A stretch of 15,527 nucleotides of DNA from an uncultured Atopobiaceae bacterium (GTDB taxonomy: Bacteria > Actinomycetota > Coriobacteriia > Coriobacteriales > Atopobiaceae). Below, piece after piece: positions 1 to 7,228 of the stretch (positions within the stretch are counted from its first letter, which is position 1; each line of letters begins with the position of its first letter). The notes beneath the pieces are model-generated. The model did not search any database, had not been told where the DNA came from, and worked only from the letters and a program-made list of their open reading frames with translations. Position numbers and translations under genes: made by a program. The stretch spans positions 1-15,527 of the forward strand of contig CALUJT010000020.1 in assembly GCA_944321005.1 (NCBI GenBank), written 5' to 3'.

Positions 1-2
1 AT

Positions 3-332
3 TCGCCCTACCTGCGCACCATCGCGCGCGGCGTGGCGGACGACCTCGGCATCGCCGTGGAGGAGGGCGTCTACGCGGGCGTGCTCGGCCCGTGCTTCGA
101 GACCCCGGCCGAGGTCGCGGCCCTGCGCACGCTCGGCGTCTCCTACGTGGGCATGTCCACGGTCTGCGAGGTCATCATGGCAAAGGCCCTCGGCATGAAC
201 GTGCTCGGCCTCACGCTCGCCGCCAACGAGTCCGGCGCGCCTGCCGTCTCCCACGAGAGCGTGCTCGAGGCGGCCGAGGGCCACGCGCGGGACTTCGAGG
301 CCCTCGTGAGGGGCGTGCTGCGCCTTCTGTAG
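3..332 (+). CDS. Purine nucleoside phosphorylase, C-terminal part (5' end outside window)
   Basis: This is the last 109 residues of a purine nucleoside phosphorylase of the trimeric PNP (human/PunA-like) type, which cleaves purine nucleosides with phosphate to the free base and (deoxy)ribose-1-phosphate in cytoplasmic purine salvage. The frame is open from the window edge (SPYLRTIARGV...) and shows the family blocks GVLGPCFETPAEV and GMSTVCEVIMAKALGMNVLG, then a conserved Asn in LAANESGAP and the closing SHESVLEAA helix. The ETPAE and GMST blocks lie around the purine and sugar pocket in this family. The usual length is about 270-290 residues, so roughly 60% is missing upstream. The Asn is followed by Glu rather than the Lys seen in the human enzyme, so base preference is not settled here. 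The family is clear; the exact substrate is not. Confidence 0.9.
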   Translation, partial: SPYLRTIARGVADDLGIAVEEGVYAGVLGPCFETPAEVAALRTLGVSYVGMSTVCEVIMAKALGMNVLGLTLAANESGAPAVSHESVLEAAEGHARDFEALVRGVLRLL

Positions 333-354
333 GGGCTTCGGGCCCTTGTTCTTC
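331..354 (+). terminator. Probable intrinsic terminator after the PNP gene
   Basis: The last two bases of the stop codon begin a short hairpin: AGGGGC (331-336), loop TTCGG, GCCCTT (342-347), with one G-U pair, followed by the T-rich stretch GTTCTTC. It lies before the marR promoter and would separate the two transcription units. The stem is only 6 bp, so this is a moderate call. Confidence 0.45.
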
Positions 355-370
355 TCGCCCTGCGAAGACA

Positions 371-419
371 CTTGACATGTCAAGGGTCTACCGTATCCTT
401 GCATTGTCAACAGTTGTCA
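371..419 (+). promoter_or_regulatory. marR operon promoter with overlapping palindromic operator
   Basis: TTGACA (372-377), a 16-bp spacer and TATCCT (394-399) form a convincing sigma-70-type promoter about 35 bp before the marR start. The -35 box lies inside the perfect 14-bp palindrome CTTGACATGTCAAG (371-384), a natural site for a dimeric MarR repressor. TTGTCA occurs twice near the expected transcription start (404-409 and 414-419), ten bases apart, and TGTCAA recurs at 378-383 and 405-410, so a second binding site is possible. Autorepression is inferred from this geometry. Confidence 0.7.
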
Positions 420-433
420 TATCAAGGAGTCTC

Positions 434-904
434 ATGGGAGACGAGAAGAACGGGGCGGGGCTCGGGCGCTCGCTCGAGGACTTCCACATGCGCCTCATGC
501 GGGCGTTTCACGCCCAGCGCACCTATCTCAAACCGAGCGTGGACGGGCTTGGCCTGGGCCCCGGCCAGGCCAAGCTGCTCGTGTACCTGGCCGTTCACGG
601 ACCATCCAGCCAGCGGGAGGTGGCAGGGTTCTTCGAGACGGACCCGGCCTCGGTGAGCCGCATGTTCGACTCGCTGGAACGTGCCGGCTTCGTGACGTCC
701 GCGCCCGGCAGGGACCGCAGGACCAAGGCCCTCGAGCTCACGGGGCGCGGTCGGGACGCCGCCATGAGGTGGGAGGTCGCGTGCGACGAGGAGCAGGAGG
801 TCATGCTCCGGGGCTTCTCTCCGGACGAGGCCACCGCGTTCGCGGACTACCTCGCCCGCGCGCGGGCCAACCTGCGGCGCGCCGCCGAGGGGAGGGAGGC
901 CTGA
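434..904 (+). CDS. MarR-family transcriptional regulator
   Basis: A 156-residue cytoplasmic winged-helix regulator of the MarR family, of typical length. Residues 40-112 hold the DNA-binding domain: LGPGQAKLLVYLAVHG, then SQREVAGFFETDPASVSRMFDSLERAGFV as helix-turn-helix and recognition helix, and a wing with the family's basic signature GRDRRTKAL (92-100). The flanking helices (13-35 and 113-150) would form the dimer interface. The ATG at 434 is chosen because AAGGAG (424-429) lies just before it; the frame stays open upstream but has no such site. The TGA overlaps the ATG of the next gene, so translation is probably coupled. Position at the head of an ABC exporter operon under a palindrome-bearing promoter suggests a ligand-responsive repressor of its own operon. 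The inducing ligand cannot be read from the sequence. Confidence 0.92.
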   Translation: MGDEKNGAGLGRSLEDFHMRLMRAFHAQRTYLKPSVDGLGLGPGQAKLLVYLAVHGPSSQREVAGFFETDPASVSRMFDSLERAGFVTSAPGRDRRTKALELTGRGRDAAMRWEVACDEEQEVMLRGFSPDEATAFADYLARARANLRRAAEGREA

Positions 905-2643
905 TGGACGGGGTCAGGCTCATCGCGCGCTACCTGGGGCCCTACCGCAGGGACTTTCTCGTTGCCGCGCTGTGCGTGGCGGTGGAGACGTCGCTCGAGC
1001 TCGTCATCCCCATGCTCATGGCAAACGTGGTGGACGACGGGATCCTCGCGCAGAACCTCGACGCCGTGGTCACCAACGGCGGCCTCATGGTGGTCCTGGC
1101 GTTCGTCTCCCTCGCGCTCGGCTTTCTCTACGCGCGCTTCTCGGCGCGCGCCGCCATGGGGCTCGGCGCCCGCCTGCGCGAGGCCGAGTACGCCCACGTG
1201 CAGGAGTTCTCGTTCGCCAACATCGACGACTTCGATTCCTCCTCGCTCGTGACGCGCCTCACCACGGACGTCACGGTCATCCAGAACGCGCTCGTCTCCG
1301 GCACGCGCCCGCTCGTGCGCGGACCCGTGATCTTGGTCATGGGCCTCGTCTTCGCTGCGGTCATGTCGGCAGAGCTGGCGGTGGTCTTCTTCGTGGTGAT
1401 GCCCGCGCTCGCCGTGGCCATGTTTCTCGTGGTGCGCCGGGTGGGGCCGCTCTACCGGGTGCTCCAGGGCGCCATGGACCAGCTGAACGACGCCCTCCAG
1501 GAGGACCTCGCCGCCATCCGCGTGATCAAGGCCTACGTCCGCGAGGGCCACGTGGCCGAGCGCTTTGCCGCGGTCAACGGCAGGCTCGCCTCCACCGCCA
1601 CGCGCACCTTCCGGACGGCCGTCCTCAACACGCCCATCTTCCAGGGGACGATGTACGTCACCTGTGTCGCCATCCTCTGGTTCGGCGGGCAGATGATCAT
1701 CGCCGGGACCCTGCAGGTGGGCACCTTCACCGGCTTCATGAGCTACGTGCTGCAGATCGTGAACTCGCTCATGATGATCTCCAACGTGTTCCTGCTGCTC
1801 GCCCGCGCCGTCACGAGCATCGAGCGCGTGGGCGAGGTCCTGGGAGAGGAGCCCACGATCGTCTCCCCGGAGGGTGCCGTCACCGAGGTGCGGGACGGGA
1901 GCGTGGAGTTCGACCACGTGAGCTTCAAGTATGCCGCCGACGCCCAGAAGAACGTTCTCGAGGATGTCTGCCTCTCGTTTGCCCCGGGCTCCACCGTGGG
2001 CGTCCTCGGCGGCACGGGCTCGGGAAAGTCCACGCTCGTGCAGCTCGTCGCGCGGCTCTACGACGCCACCGCGGGCACCGTGCGCGTGGGCGGGCGCGAC
2101 GTGCGCGACTACGACCTCGCGGCGCTGCGCGACGCGGTGGGAGTGGTGCTCCAGAAGAACGTGCTCTTCTCGGGGACCGTGCGCGAGAACCTCGCCTGGG
2201 GAGACGCGGACGCCACGGACGAGCAGATGCTCGAGGCGTGCCGCCTGGCCCGCGCAGACGAGTTCCTGGACCGCATCGGCGGGCTCGACGGCGACCTCGG
2301 CCAGGGCGGCGCGGGCGTCTCCGGCGGGCAGAAGCAGCGTCTCTGCATCGCGCGCGCCCTGCTCAAGCACCCGCGCGTCCTCATCTTCGACGACTCCACG
2401 AGTGCGGTGGACATGGCCACGGACGCCGCCATACGCGAGAGCCTCGCCGGCCTTGCGGGCGTGACCAAGATCGTGATCGCGCAGCGCGTCGCCTCGGTCA
2501 TGGACGCGGACCAGATCGTGGTTCTGGACGACGGGCGCGTCCACGCGTGCGGCACCCACGAGGAGCTCCTCGCGAGCGACGACATCTACCGGGAGATCTA
2601 CGAGTCCCAGATAGGCTCTGGGATCAGCGGGGAGGTGGCATAG
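904..2643 (+). CDS. Heterodimeric ABC exporter, degenerate-site subunit (TM287/BmrC-like)
   Basis: A 579-residue half-transporter with six expected membrane helices in residues 1-310 and a C-terminal ATPase domain. Visible motifs are Walker A GGTGSGKST (369-377), Q-loop Gln417, signature VSGGQ (472-476) and Walker B VLIFDD (492-497). The catalytic Glu after Walker B is replaced by Asp497 and the switch-loop His by Gln527 (IAQRVAS). That pairing is established for the degenerate-site subunit of heterodimeric exporters such as TM287 of TM287/288, and the C-terminal IYREIYESQIG also resembles TM287. It should therefore dimerise with the next gene's product and export drugs or other amphipathic compounds across the cytoplasmic membrane. 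The ATG at 904 overlaps the marR stop (ATGA). Substrate is unknown; family and partner role are well supported. Confidence 0.93.
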   Translation: MDGVRLIARYLGPYRRDFLVAALCVAVETSLELVIPMLMANVVDDGILAQNLDAVVTNGGLMVVLAFVSLALGFLYARFSARAAMGLGARLREAEYAHVQEFSFANIDDFDSSSLVTRLTTDVTVIQNALVSGTRPLVRGPVILVMGLVFAAVMSAELAVVFFVVMPALAVAMFLVVRRVGPLYRVLQGAMDQLNDALQEDLAAIRVIKAYVREGHVAERFAAVNGRLASTATRTFRTAVLNTPIFQGTMYVTCVAILWFGGQMIIAGTLQVGTFTGFMSYVLQIVNSLMMISNVFLLLARAVTSIERVGEVLGEEPTIVSPEGAVTEVRDGSVEFDHVSFKYAADAQKNVLEDVCLSFAPGSTVGVLGGTGSGKSTLVQLVARLYDATAGTVRVGGRDVRDYDLAALRDAVGVVLQKNVLFSGTVRENLAWGDADATDEQMLEACRLARADEFLDRIGGLDGDLGQGGAGVSGGQKQRLCIARALLKHPRVLIFDDSTSAVDMATDAAIRESLAGLAGVTKIVIAQRVASVMDADQIVVLDDGRVHACGTHEELLASDDIYREIYESQIGSGISGEVA

Positions 2644-4482
2644 ATGCCCGCGCGCCAGACCGCCGCGCCCGCGCGGCCCAAGAACATGCTCGTAACCCTG
2701 CGCCGGCTGCTCTCCTACATGAGCCACGCGCGCTGGCGCCTGCTCGTGGTGGCGGTGCTCGTGTGCGTGGCGGGCCTCGCCAACCTCGTGGGCACCTACA
2801 TGATCAAGCCCGTGGTCAACGCCGTGGGGGAGGGCGACTACGAGCTCTTCGTGCGCCTCGTCGCTCTCACCGGCGCCATCTACGCGGCGGGCGTGGCGTC
2901 GGCCGCCGGCTACACGCAGACGATGGTCCGCGCCGCCCAGAAGGTGGTGTTCGACATCCGCCGCGACCTCTTCTCCCACATCGAGAGCCTGCCGCTCTCG
3001 TTCTTCGACCGCGCCCGCCACGGAGACGTCATGAGCTACTTCACCAACGACGTGGACACGGTCTCCGAGGCGCTCAACAACAGCTTCGCCAACCTCGTGC
3101 AGGCCGCGGTGCAGATCGTGGGCACGCTCACGCTGCTCCTGGTGCTCGACTGGCGCCTCACGCTCATCACGCTCGGATGTGACCTGGGGATAGCCCTCTA
3201 CGTGCGCTTCTCCGGCGGCAGGAGCCGGAGCTACTTCGCGCGCCAGCAGGCCGAGCTCGGCGGGCTCGACGGCTACGTCGAGGAGATGATCTCCGGCCAG
3301 AAGGTGGTCAAGGTCTTCAACCACGAGGACGCAAACCTGGCACGCTTCCGAGAGCTCAACGGGCGCCTTCGGGAGGCGGGCACGTCCGCTCAGGCCTACG
3401 CCTCCACCATGGTGCCGGTCACCGTGTGCGTGGGCTACGTGAACTACGCCGTCGTGACCGTCGTGGGCGCCCTTCTCGCCCTGGGCGGATCGATGGACGT
3501 GGGATCGCTCGCGAGCTACCTTGTCTTCGTGCGCCAGGCTGTAGCGCCCATCAACCAGTTCACGCAGCAGGGCAACTTCCTGCTCACGGCCCTTGCCGGA
3601 GCGGAGCGCATCTTCTCTGTGATGGAGCTTTCGCCCGAGGTGGACGAGGGCGTGGTGCGCCTCGAGCACGCCGGCGACGTGGAGGCCGCGCGCGTGGCCG
3701 CCGGCGCCGCCGGCTGGGCGTGGCTCATAGACGGCGAGCACGTGCCGCTGCAGGGCGACGTCCGCTTCTACAACGTGGACTTTGGCTACGAGGAGGGGCA
3801 GACCGTCCTCAGGAACCTCACGCTCTACGCCAGGCCCGGGCAGAAGATTGCCTTCGTGGGCTCCACGGGCGCGGGGAAGACCACCATCACCAACCTCATC
3901 AACCGCTTCTACGAGACGCGCTCCGGCGTGATCACCTACGACGGCATCGACGTGCGGGACATCGAAAAGGCGTCGCTGCGCCGCTCGCTGGGCATCGTGC
4001 TCCAGGACACGCACCTCTTCGCCGGTACCATCGCGGACAACATCCGCTTCGGCAAGCTCGACGCCACGGACGAGGAGGTTCGGGCGGCGGCGCGCGTGGC
4101 CAACGCGGACGGCTTCATCAGCCGCCTGCCGCGCGGCTACGACACGCCCGTGGTCGCCGACGGCGCCAACCTCTCCCAGGGGCAGCGGCAGCTGCTCGCC
4201 ATCGCGCGCGCCGCCGTGGCCGACCCGCCGGTGCTCATCCTCGACGAGGCCACCTCGAGCATCGACACGCGCACCGAGGCCCTCATCCAGCGCGGCATGG
4301 ACGGCCTCATGGCGGGGCGCACGGTCTTCGTGATCGCGCACCGCCTCTCCACCGTGCGCAACGCGGACGCGATCATGGTGCTCGAGCACGGGCGCATCGT
4401 CGAGCGCGGGACCCACGAGGAGCTGCTCGCGCAGCGCGGCGAGTACTGGCAGCTCTGGACCGGCGCCAAGGAGCTGGACTAG
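2644..4482 (+). CDS. Heterodimeric ABC exporter, catalytic subunit (TM288/BmrD-like)
   Basis: A 612-residue half-transporter: six expected helices in residues 15-325, then an ATPase domain with Walker A GSTGAGKTT (406-414), signature LSQGQ (510-514), Walker B VLILDE with catalytic Glu535, and switch His566 (IAHRLST). The signature has Gln where LSGGQ is usual, as in TM288-type subunits. Combining both proteins, the intact site would use this Walker A/Glu/His with the partner's VSGGQ, while the degenerate site pairs the partner's Asp/Gln with LSQGQ. A linker of about 35 residues before the ATPase domain (around 340-375, with GWAW) is longer than in many exporters but known in this subfamily. 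The ATG directly follows the previous TAG, with GGGGAGG at 2629-2635. Substrate is unknown. Confidence 0.93.
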   Translation: MPARQTAAPARPKNMLVTLRRLLSYMSHARWRLLVVAVLVCVAGLANLVGTYMIKPVVNAVGEGDYELFVRLVALTGAIYAAGVASAAGYTQTMVRAAQKVVFDIRRDLFSHIESLPLSFFDRARHGDVMSYFTNDVDTVSEALNNSFANLVQAAVQIVGTLTLLLVLDWRLTLITLGCDLGIALYVRFSGGRSRSYFARQQAELGGLDGYVEEMISGQKVVKVFNHEDANLARFRELNGRLREAGTSAQAYASTMVPVTVCVGYVNYAVVTVVGALLALGGSMDVGSLASYLVFVRQAVAPINQFTQQGNFLLTALAGAERIFSVMELSPEVDEGVVRLEHAGDVEAARVAAGAAGWAWLIDGEHVPLQGDVRFYNVDFGYEEGQTVLRNLTLYARPGQKIAFVGSTGAGKTTITNLINRFYETRSGVITYDGIDVRDIEKASLRRSLGIVLQDTHLFAGTIADNIRFGKLDATDEEVRAAARVANADGFISRLPRGYDTPVVADGANLSQGQRQLLAIARAAVADPPVLILDEATSSIDTRTEALIQRGMDGLMAGRTVFVIAHRLSTVRNADAIMVLEHGRIVERGTHEELLAQRGEYWQLWTGAKELD

Positions 4483-4505
4483 CCGGCGGGCTGGAAGGGA
4501 GATCC

Positions 4506-4883
4506 ATGATGGAGCTGGTGGCGGTTGCCGTGGGAGGTGCGGTGGGCAGCGTGGCGCGCTGGGGGCTCGGGCTCGCGCTCTCCGCGTGCCTGCCGGGCCT
4601 TCCGGCGGGGACGTTCGTGGCGAACGTGGCCGCCGGGCTCATCATCGGCATCGCGACGGGCGCGCATGCGGTCGCGCCCCTGCCCGAGCCCGCGAGGCTG
4701 CTGCTCACGGTGGGCCTCTGCGGGGGACTTTCGACCTTCTCGACCTTCTCCAACGAGACGCTCCAGATGATCGAGGGGGGAAACCTGCCCGGCGCCGCGG
4801 TGAACGTCCTGCTCAACGTGGCAACGTGCCTCGTTGCGGTCTGGGCGGGCGCGCGCCTGGGAGGGGCGCTCGCGGCGGGATAG
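4506..4883 (+). CDS. crcB: Fluoride channel CrcB/FluC
   Basis: A 125-residue protein with four expected membrane helices, the normal size of a CrcB/FluC subunit. These assemble as antiparallel dimers and let fluoride leave the cell. Family motifs are GGAVGSVARW near the N-terminus, GTFVANVAAG with the conserved pore Asn40, and GLCGGLSTFSTFSNE (70-84), which holds the central Na+-site segment and pore phenylalanines 78 and 81. The gene starts 23 nt after the ABC exporter and is probably co-transcribed. AAGGGAG (4495-4501) could serve ATG 4506 or, with better spacing, ATG 4509. Only one copy is seen, whereas many actinobacteria have a tandem pair, so a homodimer is expected unless a partner lies elsewhere. 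No fluoride riboswitch was recognised in the short upstream gap. Confidence 0.9.
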   Translation: MMELVAVAVGGAVGSVARWGLGLALSACLPGLPAGTFVANVAAGLIIGIATGAHAVAPLPEPARLLLTVGLCGGLSTFSTFSNETLQMIEGGNLPGAAVNVLLNVATCLVAVWAGARLGGALAAG

Positions 4884-4989
4884 GACGCGGGACCATGCAA
4901 CGCCCGCCCTCAGGATGCGATTTGCGGCCTGGGCGCGCGGTGTTGTATGGTCGGCCGAGGAGAAGGCCCGAGGCCCGATGGGAGTCAAC

Positions 4990-5589
4990 ATGGCAAAGCA
5001 GACCTGGCAGGGCGGCAACATGCTCTATCCGCTGCCCGCGGTGATGGTGAGCTGCGCAAACGAGGCGGGGGAGAGGGACATCGTCACGGTGGCGTGGGCG
5101 GGGACCGTCTGTACCAACCCGCCGATGCTCTCCATCTCCCTCAGGACGGAGCGCCACAGCTATCACATCATCCGCGAGTCGGGGGAGTTCGTGGTGAACC
5201 TCGTGACGACGCGCCTCCAGCGCGCGTGCGACTGGTGCGGCGTGCGGTCTGGTCGCGACTACGACAAGTGGGAGGAGTGCCGCCTCACGCCGGCGCCCGC
5301 GACCACGCTCGAGCTCGCGCCGGCGATCGCGGAGTCCCCCGTGAGCCTGGAGTGCCGCGTGCGCGACGTGCTGGAGCTGGGGAGCCATCACCTCTTCCTG
5401 GCGGACGTCGCGGCGGTGCAGGTGGAGGAGGGGCTGCTGGACGAGCGCGGCAGGCTCGACCTCGCCCGCGCTGGCCTCACCGCCTACAGCCACGGCGAGT
5501 ACTTCGAGCTGGGTCGGCGCATCGGGACGTTTGGCTACTCCGTGCGCAAGCGTCCCGCCCGGGGCGGGCGTCCCGGCCGCACCCGCTAG
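4990..5589 (+). CDS. Flavin reductase-like FMN-binding protein
   Basis: A 199-residue protein of the flavin reductase-like split-barrel family, which binds FMN and in characterised members reduces flavin or other acceptors using NAD(P)H. The family pattern is clear: MLYPLPAVMVSC (11-22), IVTVAWAGTVCTNPPMLSIS (31-50), then the HSYHIIRESGEFVVNL block (57-71) and CGVRSGRDYDKW (83-94), which line the FMN site. It is soluble, with no signal peptide. ATG 4990 is preferred because GGGAG (4980-4984) precedes it and MAKQTWQGGNML aligns with family N-termini; ATG 4978 is an alternative. A weak promoter-like pair (TTGCGG 4922-4927, TATGGT 4946-4951) suggests an independent unit. It converges on the flippase gene with interlocked stops. 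The electron acceptor cannot be predicted. Confidence 0.85.
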   Translation: MAKQTWQGGNMLYPLPAVMVSCANEAGERDIVTVAWAGTVCTNPPMLSISLRTERHSYHIIRESGEFVVNLVTTRLQRACDWCGVRSGRDYDKWEECRLTPAPATTLELAPAIAESPVSLECRVRDVLELGSHHLFLADVAAVQVEEGLLDERGRLDLARAGLTAYSHGEYFELGRRIGTFGYSVRKRPARGGRPGRTR

Positions 5590-7052
5590 TAGCCGCGCGA
5601 CATGCGTCGCCTGATCGCGACGTACTCCATCACGAGCAGCACCAGCAGGATCGCCATGGAGACGAGCGAGCCCACCACGGCGCCGGCGAGTCCGGCGAAG
5701 TTCACGAGCAGCATCGCCACCGGCACCGCGAACGCGAAGGCAATGAGGTAGAGCTTGGAGACCTCCGCCTGCGCGCGCAGCACCGTGACGATCTGGTAGA
5801 GAAAGTCGATGCAGGCGCAGACGCCGCCCGTCCCCACCATCACCAGGGCAAGCCCGCGGAACTGCTCGAAGTCGATGCCGTACATGACGCTCATGATGGG
5901 GATGCCGAGCCACGCCATGAAAAGCGCCATGGCGCCCGTGATGAGCGCGATGACGCCCACCATCGCGAGCACCAGAAGGTCGAAGCGCCGGTGGCGGGAC
6001 GGGTCGTCCCAGATGCGCGCCAGGCGCACGAGCTGGGGCTTGTAGATGACCCCCGCCACCATGAGGATGGAGTGCGCCGGGAAGTAGAGCGCGTTGTAGT
6101 AGAGCTGGTTGTCGTAGGAGAGCGCGCCCTCCATCGCGAACTTGGGCACGGAGTCGATGAGGTTGTAGAGGAAGAGCGCCAGGAAGAGCGGGAAGCACTC
6201 CACGAAGAGGTCTCGCACGCCGCGGAGGCTGGCCGGCAGGCTCCTCTCGGTCTCAAAGAGCGCGAGCGGCACCGTGAGCAGCACGAGCGAGGCCACCCCG
6301 CCCGCCGCCATGGCAAAGCTCGCCACCGCCAGGCTGCGGGTGAGGAACAGGATGACGGAGAACGCCACGAGCCCCAGCACGCAGCGGGCCGCCTGGGAGA
6401 GGCCGGCCAGGTAGAGCTTGTCCTTCTGCTGGAGGCGCCCCTCGTAGACGTCCGCCAGGCCGTCCACCGCGCGGAACACCAGCACCCCCATGCAGATGGA
6501 GAACATCTGGGAGTCGTAGCCGCGCATCTGGCACCAGAGCCAGCCCACCACCAGCATGAGGGCGCACGTGAGGAAGCGCTGGATCTGGTAGTCCAGGAAC
6601 GAGCGCATGTCGTCGAGGTCGGACACCTGGTACGTGCGAACGCCGTAGTTCGCCAGGAACAGCAGCAGCGTGCCCACCGTGAACGCCATGGAGAAGAGGC
6701 CCGCTTGCTCGGCTCCCACGAGCCACGTGCAGACCATCGTGAGCAGGGGGAAGAGCATGCCCCACGCCGCCTGGCCCGCGGTGTTGCACAGGTAGTCCCG
6801 CTTGGTCTGGTGCGCCAGGTACTGCTCGGTCTGTTCGGAGATCTTGCCGCCAAAGACCGCGCCGATGAGGCGGTTCCACCAGTCGTTGGCCGCTCGGGCA
6901 AGGAGGCCGGGCTGTCGCGCCGGCCTCTCGGCGCGCCCGCCCCGCCTCTTAGTGACCACGCCGTAGCGCGGGGTCTTGGGCGATCCGCCCGCCGACCTCA
7001 CGGGCGTCACCTCGCGCCGGCGCACGAGGCGCCTGAACGGGTTCTCCGGCAC
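5586..7052 (-). CDS. Polysaccharide/lipid-linked oligosaccharide flippase-like membrane protein
   Basis: A 488-residue polytopic membrane protein resembling the polysaccharide-transporter branch of the MOP flippase superfamily (Wzx/RfbX-like), which moves lipid-linked glycans across the cytoplasmic membrane. About 80 residues precede the first helix and the first 60 are rich in Arg/Lys, so this part is probably cytoplasmic. Then come roughly 12-14 hydrophobic segments, starting at CNTAGQAAWGMLFPLLTMV with the GEAQ/GLFSMAF-like block typical of the family; the C-terminus RRRMSRGY is basic. GTG 7052 is chosen because a perfect AGGAGGTG (7065-7058) sits before it. The in-frame GTG at 7079 lacks such a site and lies about where transcription would start. 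No glycosyltransferase genes are adjacent, so the glycan substrate is unknown; the family assignment is by general pattern. Confidence 0.75.
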   Translation of the reverse strand: MPENPFRRLVRRREVTPVRSAGGSPKTPRYGVVTKRRGGRAERPARQPGLLARAANDWWNRLIGAVFGGKISEQTEQYLAHQTKRDYLCNTAGQAAWGMLFPLLTMVCTWLVGAEQAGLFSMAFTVGTLLLFLANYGVRTYQVSDLDDMRSFLDYQIQRFLTCALMLVVGWLWCQMRGYDSQMFSICMGVLVFRAVDGLADVYEGRLQQKDKLYLAGLSQAARCVLGLVAFSVILFLTRSLAVASFAMAAGGVASLVLLTVPLALFETERSLPASLRGVRDLFVECFPLFLALFLYNLIDSVPKFAMEGALSYDNQLYYNALYFPAHSILMVAGVIYKPQLVRLARIWDDPSRHRRFDLLVLAMVGVIALITGAMALFMAWLGIPIMSVMYGIDFEQFRGLALVMVGTGGVCACIDFLYQIVTVLRAQAEVSKLYLIAFAFAVPVAMLLVNFAGLAGAVVGSLVSMAILLVLLVMEYVAIRRRMSRGY

Positions 7053-7057
7053 GGGCG

Positions 7058-7065
7058 CACCTCCT
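7058..7065 (-). promoter_or_regulatory. Ribosome binding site deciding the flippase start
   Basis: On the minus strand this reads AGGAGGTG, a near-perfect anti-Shine-Dalgarno match with 7 nt between AGGAGG and the GTG at 7052. It argues for that start over the GTG at 7079. Confidence 0.75.
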
Positions 7066-7086
7066 CTCGCGTTGCTCACACGCGAG

Positions 7087-7092
7087 ATTGTA
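7087..7092 (-). promoter_or_regulatory. Candidate -10 box of the flippase gene
   Basis: The minus strand reads TACAAT here, one of the few AT-rich hexamers in this divergent intergenic region, about 35 nt upstream of GTG 7052. No convincing -35 box is seen in the GC-rich stretch behind it, so the promoter call is tentative. Confidence 0.4.
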
Positions 7093-7161
7093 CCGCCGTC
7101 CGCGTGCCCGCGCCGCGCGCCCGCGCCTCACGTGAACAACCTGTTTCCCGGCAGTTAGGTC

Positions 7162-7191
7162 TTGGCTGACGGGCGTTTCCCGGGGTATCTT
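7162..7191 (+). promoter_or_regulatory. Candidate ppc promoter
   Basis: TTGGCT (7162-7167) and TATCTT (7186-7191) are separated by 18 bp and placed 38 bp before the TTG start of ppc. Both boxes deviate from consensus. No operator-like palindrome is obvious. Confidence 0.4.
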
Positions 7192-7215
7192 CTTGAGTGT
7201 CGACCGCACACCCGT

Positions 7216-7223
7216 AAAAGGAG
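7216..7223 (+). promoter_or_regulatory. Ribosome binding site deciding the ppc start
   Basis: AAAAGGAG with a 5-nt spacer to TTG 7229. It supports TTG 7229 rather than the in-frame TTG at 7193, which lacks a good site and lies beside the candidate -10 box. Confidence 0.7.
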
Positions 7224-7228
7224 CAACG

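Noticed and set aside
847..4416. A very long open frame on the minus strand opposite the ABC exporter genes
   Set aside because: Its product is rich in His, Arg, Glu and Val dipeptides with no domain, as expected from antisense reading of GC-rich codons; the plus strand encodes two clear ABC proteins here.
4884..4977. Possible terminator after crcB and fluoride riboswitch search around crcB
   Set aside because: Only a distant GGCGGG/CCCGCC pair without a T-run was found, and no fluoride-riboswitch-like fold could be recognised by eye.
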